A stretch of 37,129 bases of DNA from Calothrix sp. MO_192.B10 (GCA_030065055.1 JASJDS010000037.1:1-37129); one strand, 5' to 3'. Positions 7,531-15,853 are shown, counted from the first letter of the stretch. The notes: generated by a model not told the origin, from the letters alone. Numbers and translations: made by a program.

Positions 7531-7600
7531 GAAGAAGGAAGAAGGAAGAAGGAAGAAGGAAGAAGGAAGAAGGAAGAAGGAAGAAGGAAGAAGGAAGAAG
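7531..7600 (+). repeat. Ten exact copies of the heptamer GAAGAAG
   Basis: Positions 7531-7600 are exactly 10 x 7 bp with no interruption, starting 66 bp after the MnmD-like stop. Short tandemly repeated heptanucleotides are a known feature of filamentous cyanobacterial genomes. Perfect copies suggest recent slippage and probable length variation between strains. The purine-only strand could form unusual structures, but no function is evident. Confidence 0.95.
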
Positions 7601-7675
7601 GTTTGAGATGGGGTTTTTGACCCCTATAGTCATCAGAAGTTTGAACAACAGGACGCTCAAACCTGGTGACTTCAA

Positions 7676-8201
7676 ACTTCTGACTTTGATAACTTGTCTA
7701 TTACCACATCACACCAGAAAAAAAGTATTCTTTAACACACAACAAAATCAGTATTTATGCAAATCCTATAAATAGATATTTTGTGATATAAATCACTTGG
7801 CACTCTAGTAAGCGATCGCTTGCATATAGAGCTGAATCTAGTTTGATAATTCCCACGAGTGAATCAGTAAAGGAGTAAAAACATAAATTACATGTATTTC
7901 AAATTATTTTGGATGTCAACTTGAAAATTATCACTATCATATTTTCCTAAATAGCCAGTCGAATGTATTTGGATAATCATTTGCACTGGATTTTTCATGT
8001 AAAAAAGAAGGTAAATATAGCATACTCCCTTGTTTAACAAATGTTAAATTCTAGGCTTACGGTATTCTCTAGCCTATGAAAACCTTTGATTAAAGATTAT
8101 TTTATTCTACAAACTTAATATATGATAAAGAAATTAATAACCGTTTCTTTATTATTTATTAGCAAGCTTTACTATTATTATTAGATTAATGGAGTGCCTT
8201 T
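7676..8201. other. AT-rich region upstream of the HD-GYP gene
   Basis: About 525 bp without a credible ORF. It carries a 12 bp palindrome containing HIP1 (AAGCGATCGCTT, about 7810-7821). Its right end is the likely promoter and leader of the HD-GYP gene, with GGAG at 8190-8193 as the ribosome-binding site. No RNA gene or repeat was recognised. Confidence 0.5.
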
Positions 8202-9440
8202 GTGAATACGAAGATACCCAATCATATAGGTTCTAGGGAAGAGAACGTTAGTGGGTCAAACCCCTCAGATAAAGTTAATATTAGCGATCGCAATCGTAGC
8301 TTAATAATGCACAATCTAGTGAGTAATGCGTTAGACATATGGCAACCAGACATGGGTAATAAAAAGAGTAAATCCTTAAGTGGCGAGACAAATCCTCATG
8401 TTAACTCTGGTAATGAATCTGACGAATCATTACTCTCTATTACTCAAAAGGCCAAAGGTTATATAGTGAATGGCTTTGACTCAGATATACCCAAAGTTTT
8501 AGTGGCTGACGACCATGCTGCTAGTCGGATGACAGCGGTAGCTCTGTTGGCAATGGAAGGTTACGAGGTGATTGAAGCAGATAGTGGGGCGCTTGTGGTA
8601 GACATAGTGATCCAAAAACAACCCGATTTGGTGCTGCTGGATGTGATGATGCCAGAAATTGATGGTTTTCAGGTCTGTCAATTATTGAAACAGGATGAGC
8701 GTACTAGGTTAATACCAGTTATTTTCATTACAGCATTAAATGACAGGCGATCGCGAATTCGAGGGATTGAGGTTGGGGCTGATGATTTTTTAAGCAAACC
8801 CTTCGATCGAGTTGAATTAGCAGCACGGGTTAAGTCATTGGTACAGCAAAAACGGCTGAATGAAGATTTGGATCACGCCGAACAAGTATTATTTTCCATT
8901 GCTAGAGCCATTGAAAGTCGTGACCCCAACACAGGGGATCATTGCGAGCGGTTAGTACAGTTGGGTAAGTCTTTTGGCGAATATCTCAATCTCCCACGCA
9001 ACCAAATTCGGGATTTGATGTGGGGAGGATATTTACATGATATTGGCAAAGTCGGTATTCCTGATGCTGTACTACTGAAAAGAGGTAATCTCACTACCCA
9101 AGAATGGGAAATTATGAGGCAGCACGTTTCCATTGGCGAAAGGATATGTCAGCCCCTACGTAGTATGCAAGGTGTACTCCCCATTATTCGCCATCATCAC
9201 GAACGTTGGGACGGTTCTGGCTACCCCGATAAATTAAGAGGTCATGAAATTCCCTATTTAGCACAAATATTTCAAATTATTGATATTTATGACGCTCTTA
9301 CCAGCGAGCGTCCATATAAAAGAGCTTTTACCCCTGAAGAAGCAATTTCGGTAATGGCAGAAGAAACAGCTAAGGGTTGGCGTAATCCCAACTTAATGCA
9401 GCAGTTTGTAGATTTTATTCGTACTAGTCATCAAGATTAG
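8202..9440 (+). CDS. Response regulator with HD-GYP phosphodiesterase output
   Basis: A 412-residue cytoplasmic two-domain signalling protein. An unconserved leader of about 95 residues comes first, then a CheY-like receiver (98-215) with acid pocket DD (103-104), phospho-acceptor Asp147 (LVLLDVMMPEIDG) and conserved Lys199 (LSKPF). A linker leads to an HD-GYP domain (about 225-410) with GGYLHDIGKVGIPD (His279-Asp280), the downstream HHHERWDGSGYP (GYP at 340-342) and DIYDALTSERPYK. HD-GYP domains hydrolyse cyclic di-GMP; all usual metal-binding residues seem present, so activity is likely. GTG at 8202 is chosen because GGAG lies 8 bp upstream. It is monocistronic; no cognate histidine kinase is nearby. 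Confidence 0.92.
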   Translation: MNTKIPNHIGSREENVSGSNPSDKVNISDRNRSLIMHNLVSNALDIWQPDMGNKKSKSLSGETNPHVNSGNESDESLLSITQKAKGYIVNGFDSDIPKVLVADDHAASRMTAVALLAMEGYEVIEADSGALVVDIVIQKQPDLVLLDVMMPEIDGFQVCQLLKQDERTRLIPVIFITALNDRRSRIRGIEVGADDFLSKPFDRVELAARVKSLVQQKRLNEDLDHAEQVLFSIARAIESRDPNTGDHCERLVQLGKSFGEYLNLPRNQIRDLMWGGYLHDIGKVGIPDAVLLKRGNLTTQEWEIMRQHVSIGERICQPLRSMQGVLPIIRHHHERWDGSGYPDKLRGHEIPYLAQIFQIIDIYDALTSERPYKRAFTPEEAISVMAEETAKGWRNPNLMQQFVDFIRTSHQD

Positions 9441-9471
9441 TCTCCCTGGGCGGAGCGTCATTTCAGTTGAT

Positions 9472-9513
9472 GGTTGACGGTTGACGGTTGACGGTTGACT
9501 GATAACTGATAAC
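9472..9513 (+). repeat. Heptamer tandem repeats (4 x GGTTGAC, 2 x TGATAAC)
   Basis: Exact 7 bp units fill 9472-9513 between the HD-GYP gene and glmU. Related heptamers in the opposite orientation (GTCAACC, ATCAACC, GTCAACT) occur at 11103-11151 on the far side of glmU. The 15-mer shared with 2953-2967 follows at 9539-9553. Confidence 0.9.
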
Positions 9514-9616
9514 TGAAATAACTATGGGATGTTTTTTATCTGGAAGTCCCTAACTGTTATGATGTGAGCTAAAACGCACATTGCCAACCCATTCATTTCA
9601 TAGCCAATAGCTCATT

Positions 9617-10969
9617 ATGGTAGTCGTAGCAATTCTAGCGGCAGGACGCGGGACGCGGATGAAATCAAATATGCCTAAGGTTTTACATACTTTGGGTGGA
9701 AAATCATTACTGGAACGGGTGATTGATAGCGTGAAACCCCTTTCACCTTCACGCCACATGGTAATTGTGGGGTATGAGGCTCAGTCTGTGCAAGCTGCTA
9801 TGGAATCTATTCCAGGATTAGAGTTTGTGGAGCAAACCGAGCAACTAGGTACGGGTCATGCCATCCAGCAATTATTACCCCATTTACAGGGTTATCAGGG
9901 GGATGTATTGGTACTCAATGGTGATGTACCCTTACTTACCTCCCAAACCCTATTAAAATTACTCCAAACTCACCAATCAAACCAGAATGCTGCGACTATA
10001 TTGACAGCACAGCTGAGTAATCCCACGGGTTATGGGCGGGTTTTTTGCGATAGTGAAAATGTGGTGCAACAGATTGTGGAAGACAAGGATTGTACTGCGG
10101 CTCAAAAACAAAATCGTCGGATTAATGCTGGTGTTTATTGCTTCCGTTGGCAGGATTTAGCCAAGATTCTACCTGACCTGCAGGCGAATAATGCTCAAAA
10201 AGAGTATTACCTAACGGATGCTGTGACTCAAGTTACACCAGTAATGGCGGTAGATGTGGAAGATTACCAAGAAATTTTGGGCATTAATAACCGTATGCAA
10301 TTGGCAGGTGCCTATGAAATTTTGCAAAATCGCATCAAGGAAAAATGGATGATGGCTGGTGTTACCCTCATTGACCCCACCAGTATCACCATTGATGACA
10401 CCGTAGAATTACAGCCAGATGTGATTATTGAACCCCAAACCCATCTCCGAGGAAATACGGTGATTCAGAGTGGTTGTCGTATTGGACCGGGAAGTTTAAT
10501 TGAAAATAGTCACATTGGAGAAAATGTCACCGTACAATACTCCGTAGTTACCGATAGTTCCGTACTTGCCGGCACTCGCATTGGACCCTATGCCCATTTA
10601 CGGGGTCATGTGGAAGTGGGTGAGGGATGTCGGATTGGCAACTTTGTGGAGTTAAAAAATAGTCAATTGGGCGATCGCACGAATGTCGCCCATTTATCCT
10701 ATCTCGGTGATACCACTGCGGGAACTCAAGTTAATGTCGGTGCTGGTACCATCACAGCCAACTATGATGGTGTCAAAAAGCACAGAACCCAAATCGGCGA
10801 TCGCACTAAAACCGGGTCTAATAGTGTTCTAGTGGCACCAATTACTGTGGGTGATGATGTTTTCATCGCAGCCGGTTCGACGGTAACAGAAGACGTACCC
10901 AATGAGTCTTTGGCAATTGCCCGTGCCCGTCAGGTTGTTAAATCTGAATGGAAGATGAAGAAGGAGTGA
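9617..10969 (+). CDS. glmU: Bifunctional GlmU (GlcN-1-P acetyltransferase / GlcNAc-1-P uridyltransferase)
   Basis: GlmU makes UDP-GlcNAc for peptidoglycan and outer-membrane lipopolysaccharide by acetylating glucosamine-1-phosphate and then attaching UMP. The N-terminal uridyltransferase (1-230) shows [21 protein letters not shown] and LNGDVPLL. The C-terminal left-handed beta-helix (250-445) shows hexapeptide repeats, the catalytic His359 in [11 protein letters not shown], and [13 protein letters not shown] with GSNSVLVAP. The 450-residue length is normal. The final codons and stop fall inside an array of 8 bp GGAGTGAG/T repeats that begins at 10963. It is monocistronic, convergent with the isoaspartyl peptidase gene. 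Confidence 0.97.
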   Translation: MVVVAILAAGRGTRMKSNMPKVLHTLGGKSLLERVIDSVKPLSPSRHMVIVGYEAQSVQAAMESIPGLEFVEQTEQLGTGHAIQQLLPHLQGYQGDVLVLNGDVPLLTSQTLLKLLQTHQSNQNAATILTAQLSNPTGYGRVFCDSENVVQQIVEDKDCTAAQKQNRRINAGVYCFRWQDLAKILPDLQANNAQKEYYLTDAVTQVTPVMAVDVEDYQEILGINNRMQLAGAYEILQNRIKEKWMMAGVTLIDPTSITIDDTVELQPDVIIEPQTHLRGNTVIQSGCRIGPGSLIENSHIGENVTVQYSVVTDSSVLAGTRIGPYAHLRGHVEVGEGCRIGNFVELKNSQLGDRTNVAHLSYLGDTTAGTQVNVGAGTITANYDGVKKHRTQIGDRTKTGSNSVLVAPITVGDDVFIAAGSTVTEDVPNESLAIARARQVVKSEWKMKKE

Positions 10970-11002
10970 GGGAGTGAGGGAGTGATGGAGTGATGGAGTG
11001 AT
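10963..11002 (+). repeat. Five copies of an 8 bp unit GGAGTGAG/GGAGTGAT
   Basis: The array starts in the last codon region of glmU and provides its TGA stop. Degenerate related copies continue to about 11080. The reverse complement of the same unit occurs at 12644-12705 across the end of dusA. Confidence 0.9.
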
Positions 11003-11102
11003 GAATAGGGGCGCAAGGCTTGCGCCCTAGAGTGATGGAATGATGGGTGATGGGATGATAGTTGATAGAATGATGAGGTGAGGGAGGGGAAAGAATTAAA
11101 CC

Positions 11103-11151
11103 GTCAACCATCAACCGTCAACTGTCAACTAACAACTAACAACTAACAACT
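11103..11151 (+). repeat. Seven 7 bp units (GTCAACC/ATCAACC/GTCAACT, then AACAACT x3)
   Basis: Seven consecutive heptamers just before the 3' end of the isoaspartyl peptidase gene. Units change gradually along the array, which suggests stepwise slippage and mutation. They are complementary in sense to the GGTTGAC array at 9472-9499. Confidence 0.85.
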
Positions 11152-11161
11152 CCCCCTACTC

Positions 11162-12115
11162 CTAAATACAGCCTGTTAGGGTACCTCCTGGCAATTCTAG
11201 GGTGTCGCCAATTTTACTACCATCATGGAAAGCAGCTAGTAACACATCACTGGTTTTACCCCAAGCGATCGCTCCTTTGCTATCTAAAGCGATCGCTCCT
11301 AAGTCCCGTTTGTTCTCCCCTGCTTCCCTCAATGACTTTTCCATAGCCTCTTTGAGGGACATACCATCACTCACCCGTATTACAATCCGTGGTGCTAAAC
11401 ACTCATCAATAATATCTTCCCCAATACCAGTACAACTAACACCAGCATGGGCTGTAGCATAATTACCTGCTGGCATAGCAGAATCACTGACTCTACCAAT
11501 CCGTTCAAAGCCTTTTCCGCCGGTGGAAGTACCTGCTACCACATTACCATTGGTGTCTAAAGCTACTACTCCAATGGTACCTCGACCTGCATTACTAGTT
11601 TCTGGTAATTCTGGTTCTGCTACCACCCCAGCCATAGTCCTTTGAAAATTATCTTGACGCTCTTGTATCCATTCTTGTAAGCGCGTATCTGTCAGCGCAT
11701 CATGGCAAGGAACTTTTAATTCTCGTACTAGCTCTGCTGCACCATAATCTGAAAGTACTCGGTCTGAAGCATCTTGTAAAAATTGAGCTAAATCAATGGG
11801 ATTTTTCACCCTAGAGACATTTATTACCCCACTAAAACTTTGAGTTGTTCCATCCATTAGGGAAGCACTCATGCGGATTTGCCCATCTGACTGGAGTACG
11901 GAACCAGTACCCGCGTTAAAACGGGGTTCATCTTCCAATAGTTGGCAACCTCGAACTACTGCTGATTTAGCACTAGCTCCCGCCAGCAGCATAGTATAAA
12001 CTTCTTCCACAATTTGATGGAGTAGCTGGCGTACTTTCTCCACTCCACCTTTCCCTTGGAGGGAACTACCTGCTCCACCATGAATAATTAATTTAGGCTG
12101 TACCTGGGTTGTCAT
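11162..12115 (-). CDS. Isoaspartyl peptidase / L-asparaginase (plant-type Ntn hydrolase)
   Basis: A 317-residue Ntn hydrolase precursor. It should cleave itself just before Thr180 (AGRGTIGVVALD) into alpha and beta subunits, with the exposed Thr as nucleophile. Supporting motifs are IIHGGAGS at the start, EDEPRFNAGTGSVL, and in the beta chain STGGKGFERIGRVSDS and ATAHAGVSCTGIGE. The family hydrolyses beta-aspartyl dipeptides from damaged proteins or cyanophycin breakdown, and asparagine. Cyanophycin dipeptide use is plausible in a Nostocales host but is inferred. I start the gene at the ATG at 12115 (MTTQVQPKLI). The frame extends to 12220, but that extension consists of ATTTTGG heptamer repeats and has no homology. 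Confidence 0.92.
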   Translation of the reverse strand: MTTQVQPKLIIHGGAGSSLQGKGGVEKVRQLLHQIVEEVYTMLLAGASAKSAVVRGCQLLEDEPRFNAGTGSVLQSDGQIRMSASLMDGTTQSFSGVINVSRVKNPIDLAQFLQDASDRVLSDYGAAELVRELKVPCHDALTDTRLQEWIQERQDNFQRTMAGVVAEPELPETSNAGRGTIGVVALDTNGNVVAGTSTGGKGFERIGRVSDSAMPAGNYATAHAGVSCTGIGEDIIDECLAPRIVIRVSDGMSLKEAMEKSLREAGENKRDLGAIALDSKGAIAWGKTSDVLLAAFHDGSKIGDTLELPGGTLTGCI

Positions 12116-12126
12116 AGGATTTTGCA

Positions 12127-12154
12127 ATTTTGGATTTTGGATTTTGGATTTTGG
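12127..12154. repeat. Four exact ATTTTGG heptamers
   Basis: The array lies 12 bp upstream of the isoaspartyl peptidase start codon, in the place of a leader. No Shine-Dalgarno is visible between it and the ATG. It artificially lengthens the open frame at the 5' end. Confidence 0.9.
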
Positions 12155-12310
12155 ATTGACGAACGATCCCGCGACGACGACAGTTGCAAGGTAACGTGCG
12201 AGTCGTGACCCCACAGACAAATCTGGGGATTACTAAAGTGTCGCTGTACCTTATACCATCAATAAATTAATGGTCATCTCAGTCTCAGGTGATATTATAT
12301 TTCAGTAATG

Positions 12311-12481
12311 TTACTTAACATCTGATTCTGTTGTAGCCGCAGAACGACGGCGACGGCAACGTTCTGAGCAATATTTCACCTCATCCCAGCAATCTTCCCA
12401 TTTCTTGCGCCAGGTAAAAGGACGTTGGCACACTGGACATATTTTGCTGGGTAAGTCTGACTTAGAAATGTTTCGTCCCAT
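12311..12481 (-). CDS. DUF2256 small zinc-binding protein
   Basis: A 56-residue protein reading [20 protein letters not shown] then PFTWRKKW, ending in [11 protein letters not shown]. Two Cys pairs (CPVC and CSERC) separated by an aromatic, basic stretch match DUF2256, a small family found in cyanobacteria and other bacteria, probably a zinc ribbon. The basic tail suggests nucleic-acid contact, which is inferred. It stands alone upstream of the isoaspartyl peptidase gene on the same strand, with 195 bp between. Its function is unknown. Confidence 0.8.
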   Translation of the reverse strand: MGRNISKSDLPSKICPVCQRPFTWRKKWEDCWDEVKYCSERCRRRRSAATTESDVK

Positions 12482-12554
12482 ATTGATAAACTAATTAAAT
12501 ATAGTGATCGCCACAGGTGGACAATAATTATACCTAACTTAGAACAGGTAGGGG

Positions 12555-12599
12555 AGTGTGGGAAGTGTGGGGAGTGTGGGGAGTGTGGGGAGTGTGGGA
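12555..12599 (+). repeat. Five 9 bp units AGTGTGGGG/A
   Basis: Five consecutive 9-mers, the outer two ending in A and the others G or mixed. This is a different unit length from the neighbouring 7 bp and 8 bp arrays. It lies between DUF2256 and the end of dusA. Confidence 0.9.
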
Positions 12600-12643
12600 A
12601 GATAAGAGATAAATATTATTTATTTGTTTTATTCCCTCCTTCA

Positions 12644-12705
12644 CTCCATCACTCCTTCACTCCATCACTCCATCACTCCTTCCCTCCTTCACTCCCTCAC
12701 TCTCC
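12644..12705. repeat. Degenerate 8 bp array (ATCACTCC type) crossing the dusA stop
   Basis: About seven imperfect units of TCACTCCA/TCACTCCT. On the dusA strand this reads GGAGTGAT/GGAGTGAA, the same unit that ends glmU. The array provides the dusA stop codon. Confidence 0.8.
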
Positions 12706-13699
12706 CCAGGGCTGCGCGGACAACATCAGAAGTAGCACCGATGCGACAAGAATTTTCCGTCAACAGGCGTTTCCAGGCTCTACTACCTGGTTGTCCGGCA
12801 AACAGCTGTAACATATGTCGAGTAATTTTATTCAACTTCAAACCTTGAGACACCCAATAGTCAATGTAAGGATACATGGCTTCTACAACCTGGTGTCTGG
12901 TTGGAGGTATCACATCTTCACCATAAATATCACGATCGCTATTGGCGAATAAATAAGGATTATCATAGGCAGCACGCCCAATCATCACCCCATCAACAAA
13001 TTGTAATTGTTGCTTTACCTGCTCCAAAGTAGTGAAGCCGCCGTTAATTTCAATAAATAGGTGGGGAAAGTCTTGCTTGAGCCGATGAACATCACCGTAG
13101 CGTAGGGGAGGAATATCCCGGTTCTCTTTAGGACTCAACCCTTGTAACCAAGCCTTACGGGCATGAACAGTAAAACTTTTACATCCGGCTTGGGCAACAA
13201 TACTGACGAAATTTACCATATCTTCATAGCGATCGCAATCATCTACACCAATACGATGTTTAACTGTTACCGGTAAGCTGGTAGCCTTGAGCATTGCCTC
13301 GACACATTTTGCCACCTTCCCCGGCTGCATCATTAAGCAGGCTCCAAAATTACCATCCTGTACCCGGCTACTGGGACAACCCACATTTAGATTAATTTCG
13401 TCATAACCCATATCTTCAGCAATCCGGGCGCATTCTGCCAGATGTTGGGGATTATCGCCACCCACTTGCAGGGATAAGGGCTTTTCTTCAGGGGAAAAAC
13501 CTAGTAAACGTTGGCGATCTCCATGTATAATTGCCCCAGTAGTAACCATCTCCGTGTACAGTAGGGTGCGCTTAGTAATCTGGCGCGTAAAATAACGAAA
13601 ATGGCGATCCGTGCGATCCATCATCGGCGCAACACTTAAAGGATATCTACCAATGGGGCATTTGTTCGTGGGTAATATAGTTGACTCACATGATTTCAT
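12689..13699 (-). CDS. dusA: tRNA-dihydrouridine synthase DusA
   Basis: A flavoprotein that reduces U20/U20a in the tRNA D-loop. The TIM-barrel start LSVAPMMDRTDRHFRYF, the catalytic Cys108 within LNLNVGCPSSRVQDGNFGACLM, TVKHRIGVDD and VHARKAWLQGLSPKENR are all DusA-type motifs. INGGF and DGVMIGRAAYDNPYLF follow at the FMN phosphate site. The length, 336 aa, is normal. The extreme C-terminus (GRVRE) is encoded by the 8 bp repeat array that also gives the stop, so the native tail may have been shortened. It is divergent from the phosphatase gene with 61 bp between starts. Confidence 0.95.
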   Translation of the reverse strand: MKSCESTILPTNKCPIGRYPLSVAPMMDRTDRHFRYFTRQITKRTLLYTEMVTTGAIIHGDRQRLLGFSPEEKPLSLQVGGDNPQHLAECARIAEDMGYDEINLNVGCPSSRVQDGNFGACLMMQPGKVAKCVEAMLKATSLPVTVKHRIGVDDCDRYEDMVNFVSIVAQAGCKSFTVHARKAWLQGLSPKENRDIPPLRYGDVHRLKQDFPHLFIEINGGFTTLEQVKQQLQFVDGVMIGRAAYDNPYLFANSDRDIYGEDVIPPTRHQVVEAMYPYIDYWVSQGLKLNKITRHMLQLFAGQPGSRAWKRLLTENSCRIGATSDVVRAALGRVRE

Positions 13700-13760
13700 G
13701 ACTCATTTATACCTATTGGTGTAGGCTATTCATGACGGGTACTGATATGGATACAGTTAA

Positions 13761-14624
13761 ATGCAAGACTTCAAAGAAATATTAGCTCACGCTCGTTCTA
13801 TTGGTTGGGGTGCAGCTGATATACTGCGTTCCTACTATAGAGGTAATAGCGACCAAAATTTAAATGTACAGTATAAACAGGACGATCCTGTCACTGCTGC
13901 CGATTTAGCTGTTAACCACTATATTTTACAAAGATTACAATCTGAATTGAGCGAAGCAAATTTTGGGTACATTAGTGAAGAAACCTACAAAGAAGGGAAG
14001 ACTAAGGAACTCAATTCAGAATTGGTGTGGATTATCGACCCTTTAGATGGTACGCGAGACTTTATTGAAAAAACTGGAGAATATGCCATTCATATCGCTT
14101 TAGTGAAGGAAACAAGACCAGTATTAGCAGTGGTAGTAGTTCCAGAAGCAGAAAAACTCTACTATGCTGTAAAAGGTGAGGGTGCTTTTGCCACTACCCG
14201 CGATGGTAAGTCCCAACCTATTAAGGTATCATCACGCGATCGCATTGAGGATTTAACTTTAGTTGTGAGTCGCTCTCACCGCAATCAAAGATTAGAATAT
14301 TTACTCCAAAATTTACCCTGTCAAAACCAGAAAGCAGTGGGTAGTGTGGGTTGTAAAATTGCCACTATTGTTGAGCAGCAAGCCGATATGTATATTTCCC
14401 TGTCTGGAAAATCCGCACCCAAAGATTGGGATATGGCCGCGCCAGAATTAATTTTGACAGAAGCGGGCGGTGAATTTACTCATTTTGCCGGTCATGCATT
14501 GCAATACAACACCGGCGATATTAACCAATGGGGTGGTTTACTAGCCAGTAATGGGCAATTTCATCAATCCCTGTGCGAGCAAGCAGCAAGCATTTTGGCA
14601 GACTGGGACAGTAAGAATGGTTGA
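13761..14624 (+). CDS. Inositol-monophosphatase-family phosphatase, CysQ-like
   Basis: A 287-residue Mg-dependent phosphatase with the family metal site: SEET (Glu73-Glu74), WIIDPLDGTRDFI (Asp93, Asp96) and WDMAAPELILTEAGG (Asp224). The motif DDPVTAADLA near residue 41 and the EFI-like RDFIEKTGEYAIHIALV are closer to CysQ (3'-phosphoadenosine 5'-phosphate phosphatase) than to SuhB. The likely role is removing PAP formed during sulfate assimilation, or hydrolysing inositol or fructose phosphates; the sequence cannot settle which. It is monocistronic and followed by the leader of the rpsU region. Confidence 0.85.
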   Translation: MQDFKEILAHARSIGWGAADILRSYYRGNSDQNLNVQYKQDDPVTAADLAVNHYILQRLQSELSEANFGYISEETYKEGKTKELNSELVWIIDPLDGTRDFIEKTGEYAIHIALVKETRPVLAVVVVPEAEKLYYAVKGEGAFATTRDGKSQPIKVSSRDRIEDLTLVVSRSHRNQRLEYLLQNLPCQNQKAVGSVGCKIATIVEQQADMYISLSGKSAPKDWDMAAPELILTEAGGEFTHFAGHALQYNTGDINQWGGLLASNGQFHQSLCEQAASILADWDSKNG

Positions 14625-14659
14625 GAACCAACACTGGTATTTGTTCGGTGGGGCTATTA

Positions 14660-14960
14660 TATAATGGTCTCGATTTGTGTTATCATTGCTAATAATCCTG
14701 CAAATAAAAATTAGATTAATCCCTTTCTAGGCGCGGACTAGACATAATCCTGTAAGACCTAAGTAGAGGCAACCCAAAAGGGCAGTGATTAGCTCAAGAA
14801 TCTTCGCCCTTCTAGGGCACAGAGCTGTCAAGATGTTAATCTTCTTAACCTGTGCTATAGTGCTATGGTCAAGAAGTATTTTCGGTTGAGTAATCCTTTT
14901 GAGTTTTTGAAAGCGTCTCTCCGAAGTATTAATTTCTCTACATTCTGCTGATTGGGGAGA
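14660..14960 (+). promoter_or_regulatory. Promoter and long structured leader of the rbpA relic-rpsU unit
   Basis: A perfect TATAAT lies at 14660-14665, without a good -35 box. It is followed by about 300 bp without an ORF but with possible local pairing (CGCCCTTCTAGGGC near 14807; repeated AAGGGC/GCCCTT). In several cyanobacteria RRM (rbp) genes have long cold-responsive 5' untranslated regions and are followed by rpsU. This segment is in the corresponding position, so it probably is, or was, such a leader. No known RNA family was recognised. Confidence 0.4.
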
Positions 14961-14966
14961 TGCTAC

Positions 14967-15095
14967 ATATTAATTTATGTCGGGAACTTACCCGATCAAC
15001 TTACGGAGGATGAGGTCAGGGAAGTTTTTCAAAAATACGGTACTGTTAGCTAAAGTTATATACAACCTGTTTGGCGGATGTATGTAAGAGTTTAG
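14967..15095 (+). pseudogene. Relic of an RRM RNA-binding protein gene (rbpA type)
   Basis: In one frame the DNA reads IYVGNLPDQLTEDEVREVF then QKYGTVS, a good match to the RNP2 strand and first helix of cyanobacterial RRM proteins. It is then broken by TAA at 15051. A short trace (WRMYVRV) follows before a second stop at 15093. No ATG is in frame at the expected place; an ATA at 14967 stands where the start would be. Most of the roughly 90-residue RRM, including RNP1, is gone. It lies directly upstream of rpsU, where an intact rbp gene often sits in this group. Confidence 0.7.
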
Positions 15096-15136
15096 CTGTA
15101 CTAGAAGTATCGATCCATTATCATGAGGAATAGTTA

Positions 15137-15331
15137 ATGACGCAAGTAGTTTTGGGCGAGAATGAAGGAATTGACTCGGCACTACGCCGATTTAAGCGCC
15201 AAGTTTCTCAAGCGGGAATTTTCCAAGATATTAGAAAGAAACGCCACTTTGAGACACCGTTAGAAAAGGAAAAGCGGAAGCTGGTAGCTAGACGCAAGCA
15301 ACGTCGCAGACGTAGTTCTGGTTATAGATAA
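15137..15331 (+). CDS. rpsU: 30S ribosomal protein S21
   Basis: A 64-residue basic protein: [20 protein letters not shown], then [21 protein letters not shown] and a tail of [12 protein letters not shown]. This is the bS21 pattern, with the typical arginine-rich C-terminus that lies near the anti-Shine-Dalgarno region of 16S rRNA. A GAGG lies about 10 bp before the ATG at 15137. The gene follows the rbpA relic by 41 bp and probably shares its promoter and leader. A hairpin with T-tract at its stop codon looks like the terminator. Confidence 0.96.
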   Translation: MTQVVLGENEGIDSALRRFKRQVSQAGIFQDIRKKRHFETPLEKEKRKLVARRKQRRRRSSGYR

Positions 15332-15353
15332 ATAAACCGGGGTTATTTATTTT
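15329..15353 (+). terminator. Intrinsic terminator of rpsU
   Basis: TAAATAAACC and GGTTATTTA pair around a GG loop, with one bulged base, and are followed by TTTT. The hairpin begins at the rpsU stop codon (15329-15331). The AT-rich stem is weak, so the call is moderate. Confidence 0.55.
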
Positions 15354-15526
15354 CCTGGAAAAGATTTATTGAGACGGCATTAATTCTTATCTGTTGTTTG
15401 TGTATCAAGTTAAGTGCTGCCGTTCTCTACTAACCGTTCAATGTACCAGTACCAAAAAATTAACTCTTAGCCATTGAGTATCCATGAACCCAGGGTTATC
15501 TGCTGCTATTGGTAAGACTTTGACAC

Positions 15527-15557
15527 TCCCCCACCAAGCTTATGCTGTGGTGGGGGA
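15527..15557 (-). mobile_element. Hairpin resembling an IS200/IS605-type right end (omega-RNA 3' region), remnant
   Basis: TCCCCCACCA and TGGTGGGGGA form a perfect 10 bp stem. On the minus strand the context is CAAGAATCCCCCACC ... GGTGGGGGAGTGTCAA. In cyanobacterial genomes I recall this hairpin, with AAGAAT before it and GTGTCAA after, at the downstream end of tnpB-carrying elements. No tnpB is found beside it; minus-strand sequence upstream (15560-15760) holds no clear coding match. I treat it as a remnant or a non-autonomous element. Confidence 0.4.
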
Positions 15558-15826
15558 TTCTTGTTTCTGTGAAACCTACTTTTTGGTACAAGTAACAAGG
15601 AGTCTTACAGTCTCTCCACAAGCTTGAATTTATGTAATTGAGCCACTCGCAGCTATAAATAGTCGGCGATTCAGGCATTATCTTCTAACTTGTCGCCATT
15701 GTGGATCAGGTTTTCGATTCATTGCACCCAGGAGTAATCACCAATGCTATCTCTGAATAAAATACCTGTCTTGGGCAATAATTGCGATCGCTTTTATATT
15801 TATTTTATAAACATCCCCTTAGAGAA

Positions 15827-15853
15827 TCAAGTCGTAGTTTAGCTACGACTTGA
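15827..15853. repeat. Perfect inverted repeat, 11 bp arms, 5 bp loop
   Basis: TCAAGTCGTAG-TTTAG-CTACGACTTGA lies 90 bp beyond the stop of the RTX gene. It may help end that minus-strand transcript, although only TTCTCT follows it there. The remainder of 15354-15941 has one HIP1 site (about 15784) and no gene I can support. Confidence 0.7.

Noticed and set aside
7454-7675. Minus-strand ORF rich in Leu-Pro-Ser-Ser-Phe-Phe
   Set aside because: It is the translation of the GAAGAAG heptamer array.
12116-12220. N-terminal extension of the isoaspartyl peptidase
   Set aside because: It consists of heptamer repeats and neighbouring non-conserved sequence; the conserved protein starts at 12115.
12624-12848. 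Plus-strand ORF beginning with repeated HSITPSL
   Set aside because: It is the 8 bp repeat array followed by antisense dusA.
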